Numbered from the stretch's first letter, positions 53,125-61,631 are shown. The stretch: 64,000 bases of DNA from Alphaproteobacteria bacterium UBA7314 (GCA_002471575.1 DKQG01000058.1:56917-120916), one strand, 5' to 3'. Numbers and translations: made by a program. The notes: generated by a model not told the origin, from the letters alone.

Positions 53125-53964
53125 ATGTTCGACCATTTCGAATGCGTGAAGGTAGAACTTCATGACGGCATCGCCTATGTGCGGATGAACCGACCGGAAA
53201 AGCGCAACGCTATGAATCCGCGCCTTCATGACGAGATGGAAGAAGCGCTGACCCATCTAGAAGTGGATCCCGATGCAAAAGTGATCGTGATCTGCGGCGC
53301 CGGCGGCAATTTCTCCGCTGGACAGGACCTCAAGATGTTTTTCCGGGAAAACGAGAAGAATCCTCTGGGACGCAAGACATCGCAGCGTGCCGCCAACCGT
53401 TGGCGCTGGGAACTGCTGTACAACTATGACAAGCCGACCATCGCCATGGTCGAAGGCTACTGTGTAGGTGGCGCTTTCATGCAGCTGTTGGCGACCGATT
53501 TCGCAATCGCGGCGGAGGACGCCACGTTTTCCCTGTCTGAGGTAAATTGGGGCATCCTGCCGGGGGCGCTTGTTAGCAAGGTGGTGGCCGATGCGGTGCT
53601 TCCGCGCCATGCACTTTATTATTGCTGCCTTGGCGACCCCTTCGACGGGCATGAAGCAGAGCGTATCGGCATGATCAATTTTGCAGTTCCCGCTGCCGAA
53701 CTCGAAGCCAAGGTCGAGGAACTCGCCCAAAAGCTAATGGCAAAGAGCCCCCGCGTACTGCGCGCTACCAAGCAGGCCGTGCGTAATGTGCGGACGATGG
53801 ATTTCGGTCAGTCCTACGATTACCTCGCCGAAAAAGGCCAGGCGATCCGTGTTGGTGATCAGGAGGACTCCTACAACACGGGCCTTCGCCAGTTCCTCGA
53901 CGAGAAGAGCTACAAACCGACCTTCGAGCCGTTTAAGACCGGCACGCTGATCGAAAAGAAATAG
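53125..53964 (+). CDS. Hydroxycinnamoyl-CoA hydratase/lyase-like crotonase
   Basis: A 279-residue crotonase closely resembling p-hydroxycinnamoyl-CoA hydratase/lyase (HCHL), which turns feruloyl- or coumaroyl-CoA into the aldehyde plus acetyl-CoA. Shared blocks are FSAGQDLK, GYCVGGAF, ATFSLSEVNWGILPG and GLRQFLDEKSYKP. The catalytic Glu143 of HCHL aligns with Glu139 and Gly120 with Gly116. However HCHL Met70, Tyr75 and Tyr239 align with Gln67, Phe72 and Ala235, so the phenol-binding pair is gone. The start ATG has GAGGAGAGAG upstream. Substrate is likely a different aryl- or acyl-CoA. Confidence 0.82.
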   Translation: MFDHFECVKVELHDGIAYVRMNRPEKRNAMNPRLHDEMEEALTHLEVDPDAKVIVICGAGGNFSAGQDLKMFFRENEKNPLGRKTSQRAANRWRWELLYNYDKPTIAMVEGYCVGGAFMQLLATDFAIAAEDATFSLSEVNWGILPGALVSKVVADAVLPRHALYYCCLGDPFDGHEAERIGMINFAVPAAELEAKVEELAQKLMAKSPRVLRATKQAVRNVRTMDFGQSYDYLAEKGQAIRVGDQEDSYNTGLRQFLDEKSYKPTFEPFKTGTLIEKK

Positions 53965-54350
53965 ACTCTGCTTAGTCGTGGCGGGCGGATACCCGTCGTA
54001 TTCCTTTAGTGACGGCGATCCCCGGGGTTGCACTGTGTGGCACTGCTCTGCTGCTTACGCGGGGAAACCTGTCCGAGGAGGGCGGGGCAGTGCCTATCGG
54101 AAGAACGGCGCTCCGTTATGCTGACTATTCTCTGACATGGCTATGTGGCGTCGGCGTGGCTATCAAGATCGTCAGGCAGCTTGTTGCTCTCCCGTTGTTC
54201 ACGGGGCTCGATATCCGGATCTGGGGCAAATACAAGTGGTGGCTGGGTGCGATTTACGCGGCCGCAGGGCTCGCTTTTCTGTAAGTGATGTTCGATGAGA
54301 TCGTCGCGGTCCTCTCTTAGCCGCCGCTGTTGTTCGGGGCGTGTGCAGTG
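53965..54350. other. 386-base gap with a small membrane-like open frame
   Basis: It lies between the hydratase-like gene and the convergent PLP gene. A weak hairpin (CGGG/CCCG at about 53982-53997) follows the hydratase stop. The open frame at 54009-54284 is listed separately. Nothing else is seen. Confidence 0.35.
54009..54284 (+). CDS. Unrecognised small open frame with hydrophobic segments
   Basis: A 91-codon frame with a GTG start. The second half is convincing as membrane sequence (LTWLCGVGVAIKIVRQL, WWLGAIYAAAGLAFL), with an aromatic-rich junction (IWGKYKW). The first half is less so. It may be a real small membrane protein or the end of a decayed one; no family is recognised and no ribosome binding site is clear. 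Confidence 0.3.
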   Translation: MTAIPGVALCGTALLLTRGNLSEEGGAVPIGRTALRYADYSLTWLCGVGVAIKIVRQLVALPLFTGLDIRIWGKYKWWLGAIYAAAGLAFL

Positions 54351-55445
54351 CTACTGCACCCGACCCCGAGTATCGACCGGCCAGACGTCAACCACCTTGT
54401 TATCCTTCAGCACGATATACTGATCGTAGAGGTTGATCGTCGTGTCGCAGTGGCTGGGAACAAGCTGCAGCTTGTCGCCTACGTCCAGCGGCACTTCGCC
54501 GCCGTCTTTCATGCGCAGGATGCCGTGTTCGTCGCCGCCGAATTCGAAGACGCAGCCTTTGATGCCGACGACGGCGGGCACTCCGTGGTCATTGCTGGCG
54601 GATTTCAGCCCGGCATCAATGATAACTCGGTCCGGTACGGGCTTGCTGACAACGGCGGTCAGGATAAACAGCGCGTTTTCAAAGGGCGGCGCGTTGGCGC
54701 CCGGCCACCCGATACCGCCGTAGCGTGAGTCCATGAATACGTAGGAACCCGTCTGAATTTCCGTCAGCAGGCCGCGGTCGAGATCGAACGGTGCCGTGCC
54801 CGTGCCGCCGCCCGTGCGAATGTCGACCGGCAGGCCGGCGTTCTCTACCTCGGAGATGGTGGCGGCCAGCTTGTCGAGGCCGGTTTCGGTCTGAGCAGCG
54901 CGTTCCGCTGGATCGACCGTCATCTGGATCTTGCCCTGATAGCCCTGCAATCCGGCGAAATTGAGGCACGGGTGTCCGGCAATCATCTGCGCCAGCCGTG
55001 CGGCTTCCGGCCCCGGCGGTACACCGCATCGGCCCTGGCCGATATCGACTTCGACCAGGACGTCCAACATTTTGCCCGCCAGTTGTGCGATGCTTCCCAG
55101 CATGTTGATGTTTTCTACGTTGTCGGCGACGACGGCAACCCGCGCTTGATTCCGGGCGGCCAGCAGCCGGCTGATTTTGCTCTCGCCGACGACCGGCGTG
55201 GTGATCAGAATGTTGTCTATGCCTTCGCTGGCGAGCACTTCTGCCTCGCCCAGCTTGGCGCAGCACACGCCGATAGCGCCGGCGTCGATCTGCTTCCGTG
55301 CTACAGTTGCTGATTTGTGGGTCTTGGCGTGCGGGCGGTAGGAAATGCCGGCCGTCTCAGTCATGTCTTTCATGCGCGCGATGTTGCGGTCCAGAGCGTC
55401 CGCGTCGACCGTGAGGACGGGGGTGTCGAGTTCTGCTGTTTTCAC
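54351..55445 (-). CDS. D-threonine aldolase/DSD1-type PLP enzyme
   Basis: A 364-residue fold-III alanine-racemase-like enzyme. The PLP lysine lies in SYRPHAKTHKSATVAR, followed by GVCCAKLGEAEVL, the barrel part VLVEVDIGQGRCG, GYQGKIQ and the C-terminal metal site PSHCDTTINLYDQY. Family members cleave D-threonine or D-3-hydroxyamino acids (D-threonine aldolase) or D-serine (DSD1). It overlaps the upstream amidohydrolase by four bases, so they should act together; D-amino acid release followed by cleavage is plausible. Confidence 0.86.
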   Translation of the reverse strand: MKTAELDTPVLTVDADALDRNIARMKDMTETAGISYRPHAKTHKSATVARKQIDAGAIGVCCAKLGEAEVLASEGIDNILITTPVVGESKISRLLAARNQARVAVVADNVENINMLGSIAQLAGKMLDVLVEVDIGQGRCGVPPGPEAARLAQMIAGHPCLNFAGLQGYQGKIQMTVDPAERAAQTETGLDKLAATISEVENAGLPVDIRTGGGTGTAPFDLDRGLLTEIQTGSYVFMDSRYGGIGWPGANAPPFENALFILTAVVSKPVPDRVIIDAGLKSASNDHGVPAVVGIKGCVFEFGGDEHGILRMKDGGEVPLDVGDKLQLVPSHCDTTINLYDQYIVLKDNKVVDVWPVDTRGRVQ

Positions 55446-57127
55446 GTTGACGGCTCCCGCTCGTATACCACCTCGCCACCGACGATCGTCGTGTTTGAGA
55501 CGATATCCTTGATGTCTTCTTCCGGGCAGGTCAGGAGGTCGGCGGAAAGCACGGCCATGTCGGCGAGCTTGCCTTCCTCGATGGAGCCCTTTTTGTCTTC
55601 TTCGAACGTCAGATAGGCACCGCCCATGGTGCCGCAGCGGAGCGCCTCTTCCCGACTCAACGCTTGGTCGGGAGCGATACGGTCTGCGGAAATCATGTTC
55701 CAGCGCGAAACCACTTGCCAGATCGGATAGAATAGCGTGGTCGGCACGTTGTCGGTCGCAAGGCCGATATTCACCCCCGCATCCAGCAGTCGGCGCACCG
55801 GTGCGATATCGTTCAGCCGCTCAGGTCCAAGTTCCTCGCGCAGAATGTGACCGTGCTTGTAGATGTAGCGGTTGGTGTGTGTGGTCATGACGACGCCGAG
55901 ATCGGCGGCCTTCTGGATCTGTTCGGCATTCAGTACGTCGAGATGGCCGACCACCCAGCGCTTGTCGGTGATGTCGACCGCACGGTTTACCTCTTCGAAA
56001 ATGTCGAGAAAACGCGGGCCGATAACGGCTAGGCGAATACTGTTGCGCGCCGCTTCGATCATGAATTCGACTATTCGGTTCTGCGGCACACCGTTGTCGT
56101 AGTTGAAACCCGACCAGCCGGTGTAGGGCGCGGCGGTGGCACGGAAGATGGCGTCGGCATCCATCCCAGTGTCGGTAAACATGCCGCCGACGCGCAGCCA
56201 GTCGTCTCCGAGACCGCGCTGGCCCAGCCATGAAGTCCAGTTCTGCATGACGGTGGAATATTCGATGTCGTTGGTCCCGCCCCAGGCCGGACTATATACC
56301 AGATGCGCGCGCACCGTCGCATCACCCGCAGTGTTTACCGCCTGATAGGTATTGATCAATTCCTGCGCCGCTCCGTGTTCTTCCAGAACGCTGGTGGTGG
56401 CGGTGGAATTGTAAATGGTCATGGCTTTTTTCAGTCCCGCGATCCGGTCCGATTGGGTGAAGCGCGGTGCAATGTGGAAATAGCCGAGTTCCGCCACCGG
56501 CATGAAATGCTGTTCGCGGATAAGCCCGGTCAGCTCGCCCAAGGAGTCCTTTTCGAATTCGATGGTCGACGTTGCAGGGTCAGTATTTTTTGAAATGCCA
56601 GCAAGGTCCAGTGCCTGCGTGTTGGCGACCGATTCCAGCGGCAGCTGATGCCGCCAGAACCCCCAGATTGGGCGGATATAGACAGGATTGTCCGGCGCCG
56701 CATCATCCAGCTCCAGCCGGGTCGGAAACCGGTTTTCATTCAGGCACCCCGGCACGTTCCAGTAATAGGGGGGATCGCCCACCGGCATGGTGACGATCCA
56801 CTCGCCCGGCGCGGTGTTCGCCGCAAGTGTCCGGACGCGCTCCAGTATGTCGCCCACCGATTTGCAGCCTTCCAGCGAAGGGAACACATCTTTCAGCCCT
56901 TCCCGGTCCATATGCGCATGGCCATCCATTAGCCCGGGGATGACGGTTCGCCCACTCGCATCGACGATCCGGGTTTCCGGCCCGGCGAGCGCGGAGACCT
57001 CGGCCGCGCCACCGACCGCGACAATCCGTTCGCCTTTGGTGGCGACAGCTTCGGCGATGGAGTTCGACGGGTCGACCGTGGCGACTTTGCCATTGGTAAC
57101 AATCAGATCGGGGTGGAAATCGGTCAT
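55442..57127 (-). CDS. YtcJ-like metal-dependent amidohydrolase
   Basis: A 561-residue amidohydrolase. The N-terminal strand LIVTNGKVATVDP, IVDASGRTVIPGLMDGHAHMD with the metal histidines, a long middle with WVVGHLDVLNAEQIQKA, and the C-terminal NIGLATDNVPTTLFYP and SREEALRCGTMGGAYLTFEEDKKGSIEEGKLADMAVL fit the YtcJ/amidohydrolase_3 group. Such enzymes cleave N-acyl or exocyclic amide bonds; the substrate is not readable. The ATG at 57127 has GGGAG seven bases upstream. It overlaps the PLP-enzyme gene that follows. Confidence 0.87.
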   Translation of the reverse strand: MTDFHPDLIVTNGKVATVDPSNSIAEAVATKGERIVAVGGAAEVSALAGPETRIVDASGRTVIPGLMDGHAHMDREGLKDVFPSLEGCKSVGDILERVRTLAANTAPGEWIVTMPVGDPPYYWNVPGCLNENRFPTRLELDDAAPDNPVYIRPIWGFWRHQLPLESVANTQALDLAGISKNTDPATSTIEFEKDSLGELTGLIREQHFMPVAELGYFHIAPRFTQSDRIAGLKKAMTIYNSTATTSVLEEHGAAQELINTYQAVNTAGDATVRAHLVYSPAWGGTNDIEYSTVMQNWTSWLGQRGLGDDWLRVGGMFTDTGMDADAIFRATAAPYTGWSGFNYDNGVPQNRIVEFMIEAARNSIRLAVIGPRFLDIFEEVNRAVDITDKRWVVGHLDVLNAEQIQKAADLGVVMTTHTNRYIYKHGHILREELGPERLNDIAPVRRLLDAGVNIGLATDNVPTTLFYPIWQVVSRWNMISADRIAPDQALSREEALRCGTMGGAYLTFEEDKKGSIEEGKLADMAVLSADLLTCPEEDIKDIVSNTTIVGGEVVYEREPST

Positions 57128-57229
57128 TTTTGTGCTCCCGCTCCAGCCCACTTCCCCTCCTGGCTACCCGACGCCAGTTTTTGTTTATGGCGGGGAGGAG
57201 GGGGGGTGAAGCCGCAATAAAATAGTGCG

Positions 57230-58810
57230 TTACCTGCCAACTGCCGAGGCTTCGCGCCGCGTATCCGCTGCACCAGTAAGCACGCCGTTGTCGAGGATCT
57301 CGATGGTCTTGGCCGACCCAAAATAGGACGCGCCTGAGCCATATTTCACTTCGTGGCCACGGCGGCCCAGTTCCTCGGCGATCTCTGCCGGATATCCGTC
57401 TTCCAGCATGAAAGACCCGTCCAGGCCAACCGACCAACGTGGGTTTTCGATGGCGGTCGTCAGTTCCATTCCGCGGTCCACTAGATTGGTCAGCACCTGC
57501 ACCATGGACAATGTCTGCCCGGGACCGCCGGGCGTGGTCATGAGGTATTTCGGCTTACCGTCCTTCAGCACCATGACCGGGTTCAGCGTGTGCGACGGTC
57601 GCTTCCGCGGGGCGACGTTACGCGGATCGGCAGGGTCGACGCGGAAACCGGTCATCCGGTTGTTCATCAGGATGCCGGTGCCGGGGTCCATAAAGGCACT
57701 GCCGAATACGTGGAATACCGACTGCACAACCGACATCGCATTGCCGTCGCCGTCCGCGATGACGATGCAGGACGTGCCGCCCTTGTTCTCGAACGTGCTG
57801 GGTTCGGTGCCGTTGATGACACAGTCCTGCAAATTTTTTGTGGTATCTGCGCCGAGCAGGTGATCGACCGGTAGATCCACCACCCTAGGGTCGGAAACAT
57901 ATGGCTGACCCAGGGTGAAAGCTGCCTGCATGGCGCGGATCAGGTAATCCAGCCGGTCAGTTTCGTTGTCCGCGATCTGGTCCGACGTCAGCGCCGACAG
58001 ACCATTGAGCTGTAGCAGCATCAGAATGCCGTATGAATTGGGGGGCATCACCTGCACAGTATGGCCACGATAATCGGTCGACAGCGGATCGACCCATTCG
58101 GGTTCATAACCCGCGAATTGGTCGGCTGCCAGCAGGCCGCCATTGGCCACCGCGTAGTCGCCGATGGATTTCGCGATATCTCCTTCGTAATAAACCGCGC
58201 TTTTTTCGGCGGCGATCTTGCGCAGTGTCTCCGCCAGTGCCGGTTGGCGCAGGATGTCACCGGCCTGCATGCGGTTGCCGGCGTCATCGAAATAAAGAGC
58301 CCGTGACGCGGGGTCGGCCATGACGTCGTTGCGGAACAGGTCCAGCCCCGCCGTCATAACGCGCGATGCCGGATGCACCTCCGCCGCGTCGATGGCATCT
58401 TCGAACAGTTCCGCCCAAGGCAGCTTGCCGTATCGTTCGTGCAGTCGTTCCCAGCCGCGCACCATGCCGGGGACCGAAACCGCGTTGGGACCGCGGTCAG
58501 GGATGCCATCCTTGTAGTATTCCGGCGTCGCCCCGTCCGGGGCATGGCCAGTGGCGTTCAGCCCGATGGTTTTGCCTTCCGAGGCATCGTGGTAGAGAAA
58601 GAATGCATCGCCGCCCAGCGACGTCGCCTGCTGAAGGACGACCGAAAGCGTTGCTGAGGTGGAAATCATCGCATCAACCAGCGATCCGCCCTTGTCCAGC
58701 GTGCGGAGGCCTGCCGTGGATGCGAGCGAATGCCCGGACACCACCATCCCCTTAGTCCCGTACACGGGCGTGCGCGCCAGCCTTACGCCGGCAAAAACGT
58801 CTGTCCCCAT
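57230..58810 (-). CDS. Gamma-glutamyltransferase/acylase family protein
   Basis: A 526-residue self-processing Ntn hydrolase. The motif MVVSGHSLASTAGLRTLDKGGSLVDAMIS opens the large chain, and the cleavage nucleophile is Thr346 in NKGGTSCIVIADGDGNAMS, the form seen in acylase-like members, in place of the usual TTH. PGTGILMNNRM and TTPGGPGQT follow. No signal peptide is present, so it acts in the cytoplasm. The ATG at 58810 has GGGAGAG upstream. Hydrolysis of gamma-glutamyl or related amides is inferred from the family and its neighbours. Confidence 0.87.
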   Translation of the reverse strand: MGTDVFAGVRLARTPVYGTKGMVVSGHSLASTAGLRTLDKGGSLVDAMISTSATLSVVLQQATSLGGDAFFLYHDASEGKTIGLNATGHAPDGATPEYYKDGIPDRGPNAVSVPGMVRGWERLHERYGKLPWAELFEDAIDAAEVHPASRVMTAGLDLFRNDVMADPASRALYFDDAGNRMQAGDILRQPALAETLRKIAAEKSAVYYEGDIAKSIGDYAVANGGLLAADQFAGYEPEWVDPLSTDYRGHTVQVMPPNSYGILMLLQLNGLSALTSDQIADNETDRLDYLIRAMQAAFTLGQPYVSDPRVVDLPVDHLLGADTTKNLQDCVINGTEPSTFENKGGTSCIVIADGDGNAMSVVQSVFHVFGSAFMDPGTGILMNNRMTGFRVDPADPRNVAPRKRPSHTLNPVMVLKDGKPKYLMTTPGGPGQTLSMVQVLTNLVDRGMELTTAIENPRWSVGLDGSFMLEDGYPAEIAEELGRRGHEVKYGSGASYFGSAKTIEILDNGVLTGAADTRREASAVGR

Positions 58811-58884
58811 GAGGTCTCTCCCTATTGGCCAAGGGAATGTCCGAAATGGGCGGCGGGGTGTCAATCCGGGGCGAGGCAGTGTAG

Positions 58885-59035
58885 TCACTTGCGTTTCTGC
58901 GACGTCTGAAAAAACACCGCACCGGCGACCACCAGCAGCGCGGCAATGGCGAGGTCGTCCCGCAGGGTTTCTCCTAGAATCAGCCCGACAAGGCGGACCG
59001 ATCCGTTACCCAGTCGCCCCCCGGGGCCGCTTACT
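58885..59035 (-). pseudogene. EamA/DMT transporter, C-terminal remnant
   Basis: The minus-strand reading LGNGSVRLVGLILGETLRDD, LAIAALLVVAGAVFFQTS and QKRK ends in TGA. It matches the last span pair of an EamA-type exporter, where LGE(T/R)L precedes the final span. The remaining nine spans are missing and the frame upstream runs into the repeat. It is a second EamA remnant in this window, after the one at 9341. Confidence 0.6.
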
Positions 59036-59058
59036 TTTTTGAGTATGTCCTCGGACAG

Positions 59059-59133
59059 AAATCCCCGCCTTCGCGGGGACCACGGGCTATATAACTCCTA
59101 CCGTCATTCCCGCGAAGGCAGAAATCTCGGGCC
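59059..59133. repeat. REP-like palindromic repeat, copy C
   Basis: Two inverted half-sites lie about 40 bases apart: CCCCGCCTTCGCGGGGAC and GTCATTCCCGCGAAGGCAG. Each has a small hairpin of its own (CCCGC/GCGGG type). The 14 bases GTCATTCCCGCGAA are the exact reverse complement of part of copy B. Confidence 0.6.
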
Positions 59134-59144
59134 TTTAAAGCCCC

Positions 59145-60314
59145 TCAGCCTGCCAGGCGCGTTTCCACCAGTTCCGCCCAGTAGCTGGCGCCGATCGGCA
59201 GGGCCTCGTCGTTGAAGTCGTAGTTTGGGTTGTGGAGCATGCAGCCGCCTTCTCGGGGGCCGTTGCCCATCCACATATAGGCGCCGGGCTTTTCGTTCAA
59301 CATGAAGGCAAAATCTTCCGCGCCCATCATCGGGTCCTTGTCGAGGAACACGCGTTCTTCGCCGGCAATTTTGCGGGCGACGGCGGCGGTGAGATCGGTT
59401 TCAGCGGCATCGTTGATCGTCGGCGGGTAGCGGCGTTCGTAGTGCACCTCGACGCCGACATCGAAAGTAGCGCCGATACCGCTGGAAATCCGCCGGATTT
59501 CCGCTTCAAGGTGCTCCTGCATCTCCTCCTTGAAGGCGCGGGTGGTGCCGCGGATGACGGCTTCTTCCGAGATGACGTTCCAGGTGTCGCCGGAATGCAT
59601 CTGCGTGACAGAGACGACGGCGGCATCGAGAGGGTTGACCGTTCGGCTGGCGATGGTTTGCAGGGCCGAGACCAGGTGCGACCCGGCGACGATCGCGTCG
59701 CGTCCCAGATCGGGCAGGGCGGCGTGGGTGCCGATGCCTTTCAGCGTGATCTCAAAAATATCGCAAGATGCCATGATCGGGCCGGGCCGGATGGCAAATT
59801 CGCCGACTGGAATACCCGGCATGTTGTGCATCCCGTACACGCTCTCGACCGGGAATTTTTCAAACAGGCCTTCCTCGACCATCACCTGTCCGCCGCCTTC
59901 GTTTTCCTCCGCCGGCTGGAAGATGAAATGCACTGTGCCCGCGAAATTCCTCGTCTCGGACAGGTACTTGGCCGCACCCAGCAGCATGGTGGTATGGCCA
60001 TCATGGCCACATGCATGCATCTTGCCGGGGTTCTGGGATTTATAGTCGACGTCGTTTGCCTCCTCGATATCCAGCGCATCCATATCGGCGCGGAGTCCGA
60101 TGGCCGGGCCGTCACCCCTGTCACCTTTCAGCGTGCCGACCACGCCGGTGCCCGCCAGCCCGCGATGCACGGCGATACCGAATTCGTGCAGCCGCAGCGC
60201 CACGTAATCGGACGTTTTGTGCTCTTCGAAGGCGGTTTCAGGGTGCTGGTGGATATGGTGCCGCCACTCGGTCATTTCTCCAGTGAATTCGGCGATACGG
60301 TTGTTGATCGGCAT
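59145..60314 (-). CDS. M20 family aminoacylase/amidohydrolase
   Basis: A 389-residue metal-dependent amidase. The metal sites are HACGHDGHTTMLLGAAK near residue 100 and FQPAEENEGGGQVMVEEG, with the dimerisation insert (GTHAALPDLGRDAIVAGSHL). The pattern fits hippurate hydrolase, N-acyl amino acid deacylase or IAA-amino acid hydrolase. The ATG at 60314 gives the usual MP.NNRIAEF start. It heads the minus-strand hydrolase group; substrates are likely N-acyl amino acids, but no one compound is supported. Confidence 0.9.
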   Translation of the reverse strand: MPINNRIAEFTGEMTEWRHHIHQHPETAFEEHKTSDYVALRLHEFGIAVHRGLAGTGVVGTLKGDRGDGPAIGLRADMDALDIEEANDVDYKSQNPGKMHACGHDGHTTMLLGAAKYLSETRNFAGTVHFIFQPAEENEGGGQVMVEEGLFEKFPVESVYGMHNMPGIPVGEFAIRPGPIMASCDIFEITLKGIGTHAALPDLGRDAIVAGSHLVSALQTIASRTVNPLDAAVVSVTQMHSGDTWNVISEEAVIRGTTRAFKEEMQEHLEAEIRRISSGIGATFDVGVEVHYERRYPPTINDAAETDLTAAVARKIAGEERVFLDKDPMMGAEDFAFMLNEKPGAYMWMGNGPREGGCMLHNPNYDFNDEALPIGASYWAELVETRLAG

Positions 60315-60398
60315 GGTCGTGTCCTTCGGCTTGGGACAGGAAATATAGCATGTTTTTGGCTGAGGCTATCGCCGCAGGAAACCGGGCACGGTTTCTAA

Positions 60399-60476
60399 CG
60401 TTCTCCCTGCGTGGGGAGGGTCAGGGAGAGGGGGAGACAAGCCTATTTCACCCTCTCCCTCATGGGGGAGGGGACA
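60399..60476. repeat. GC-rich palindromic repeat
   Basis: TTCTCCCTGCGTGGGGAGGGTC, then GGAGAGGGGGAGA, then a CTCTCCCTCATGGGGGAGGGG half form several overlapping inverted repeats of CTCTCCC/GGGAGAG. The pattern resembles the element at 61632 in its ends but not in the middle. It lies between the M20 gene and coq7. Confidence 0.45.
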
Positions 60477-60506
60477 AAACTAGTCGGCCCGCGCGAAGCC
60501 GGTCCG

Positions 60507-61091
60507 CTAAACTCGCTCTGACAGCCAGATGGCGAGCTTCGAGCCTTTCTTGATAACCGCCGAGAGAGCCTCGTAACCGGGGGTTTCCTCAGCCTCGTGC
60601 GCAATGGCCGTGTCACGGTGTTCAAGCTCGTCTTCGCGGAATTTCTCGATGGTCTCGCGCAGTTCTGCCTCGTCGTCACCCAGAGCGGCGGCTTGTTTCG
60701 CGTAATGCTCGTCGATGACTTCCTCGACCGCGGCGGTGCAGGCCATCGCCGCGCGTTCGCCCATCAGCGCAGTGGCTGCACCCAGTGCAAATCCTGCGGC
60801 GTGCCAGACAGGCATTAGCGCGGTCGGGCGTACCCGGCGACCGCCGATCAGTTCGTTGAATTTGTCGCGATGTTCGCGTTCCTGTTTTGCCATGTGCCGG
60901 ATCACGTCGGCCTTATCGCTGTTGCCGAGTACCGCCAGCTGGCCTTCGTAGATGCGCACAGCTCCGTATTCACCGGCATGATCGACGCGGACGATCCGTT
61001 CCAGCAATTTTTCGGTGGGCAGGTCGCCCGGTAAAATGCCGTGCTCGGTCCGTTTCTTTGTCGGCGTCGGCTCGCTCCGATGATCGGTCAT
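60507..61091 (-). CDS. coq7: Demethoxyubiquinone hydroxylase (Coq7)
   Basis: A 194-residue ferritin-like di-iron enzyme that hydroxylates demethoxyubiquinone. The iron ligands are in the four helices: VDHAGEYGAVRIYEGQ, AKQEREHRDKF, EEVIDEHYAKQ and REDELEHRDTAI. The ATG at 61091 has AAGGAG upstream and gives MTDHRSEP; the frame opens earlier at 61133. Its start overlaps the dsbB stop by four bases (ATGA), so the two are coupled. With ubiG at 32523 it implies oxygen-dependent ubiquinone synthesis. Confidence 0.92.
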   Translation of the reverse strand: MTDHRSEPTPTKKRTEHGILPGDLPTEKLLERIVRVDHAGEYGAVRIYEGQLAVLGNSDKADVIRHMAKQEREHRDKFNELIGGRRVRPTALMPVWHAAGFALGAATALMGERAAMACTAAVEEVIDEHYAKQAAALGDDEAELRETIEKFREDELEHRDTAIAHEAEETPGYEALSAVIKKGSKLAIWLSERV

Positions 61092-61606
61092 GCAGATTTC
61101 TCCTTCAACTGACGCCAGCCCGCAACGCCGCAAAATGCAGAAAGGACGGTACAGGCCAGCGCATTCCAGGTCGCTATCGATAGGCCGAACAGCGACCAGG
61201 GTATCTCGTCGCAGCGCACCACCGGCGCGGCCAGCAGCATTCTGCGCAATTCGTCGATCGATTGCGCGCTGTTCAGGCCACTGTCACCCGAGCACGAACT
61301 TGGCCCCGCGAACCAATGTTGTTCTACGCCCACGTGATATAGGGCGATACCCGCACCAACGGCAAATGCGATCGCGGCCAGCCAGGTCAGAAACAGACGT
61401 TCGCGCGGTTCGCGAAACCATAACAGCGCGCCGACACCTATGACGATCACAGCCCCATGCGGGAGGCGTTGCCACAGGCAAAGTTTGCATGGAGCGACAC
61501 CGCCGAGATACTGGGAACCCAGCGCCACCAGCAATGCAATTGCGGACGCAGCCATTGCCCACAATGGCACGTCGCGGTCATTGACGGTGATGCCGGCAAT
61601 TTTCAT
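61088..61606 (-). CDS. dsbB: Disulfide bond formation protein DsbB
   Basis: A 172-residue four-span membrane protein that reoxidises DsbA and passes electrons to ubiquinone. The quinone-near pair is Cys40/Cys43 in APCKLCLWQR and the periplasmic pair is Cys105/Cys132 in SSCSGD and VVRCDEIPW. The ATG at 61606 (MKIAGIT) is chosen over the track start at 61654, which lies in a repeat. The coupling with coq7 ties quinone synthesis to disulfide formation. Confidence 0.92.
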   Translation of the reverse strand: MKIAGITVNDRDVPLWAMAASAIALLVALGSQYLGGVAPCKLCLWQRLPHGAVIVIGVGALLWFREPRERLFLTWLAAIAFAVGAGIALYHVGVEQHWFAGPSSCSGDSGLNSAQSIDELRRMLLAAPVVRCDEIPWSLFGLSIATWNALACTVLSAFCGVAGWRQLKEKSA

Positions 61607-61631
61607 GGCGTATCCCTGTGTTGGCGGTTCT

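Larger units (their letters stand above)
58811..59144. other. 334-base gap with an EamA remnant and a repeat
   Basis: The gap separates the gamma-glutamyltransferase-like gene from the M20 hydrolase on the same strand. It holds the end of a DMT-type transporter at 58885-59035 and the REP-like copy C at 59059-59133. Transporter loss between the two enzyme genes probably split what was once a longer operon. Confidence 0.5.

Noticed and set aside
59232..60398. A 388-codon plus-strand open frame opposite the M20 hydrolase
   Set aside because: It is antisense to a well-supported enzyme in a GC-rich region and its translation lacks any recognised motif, so it is a shadow.
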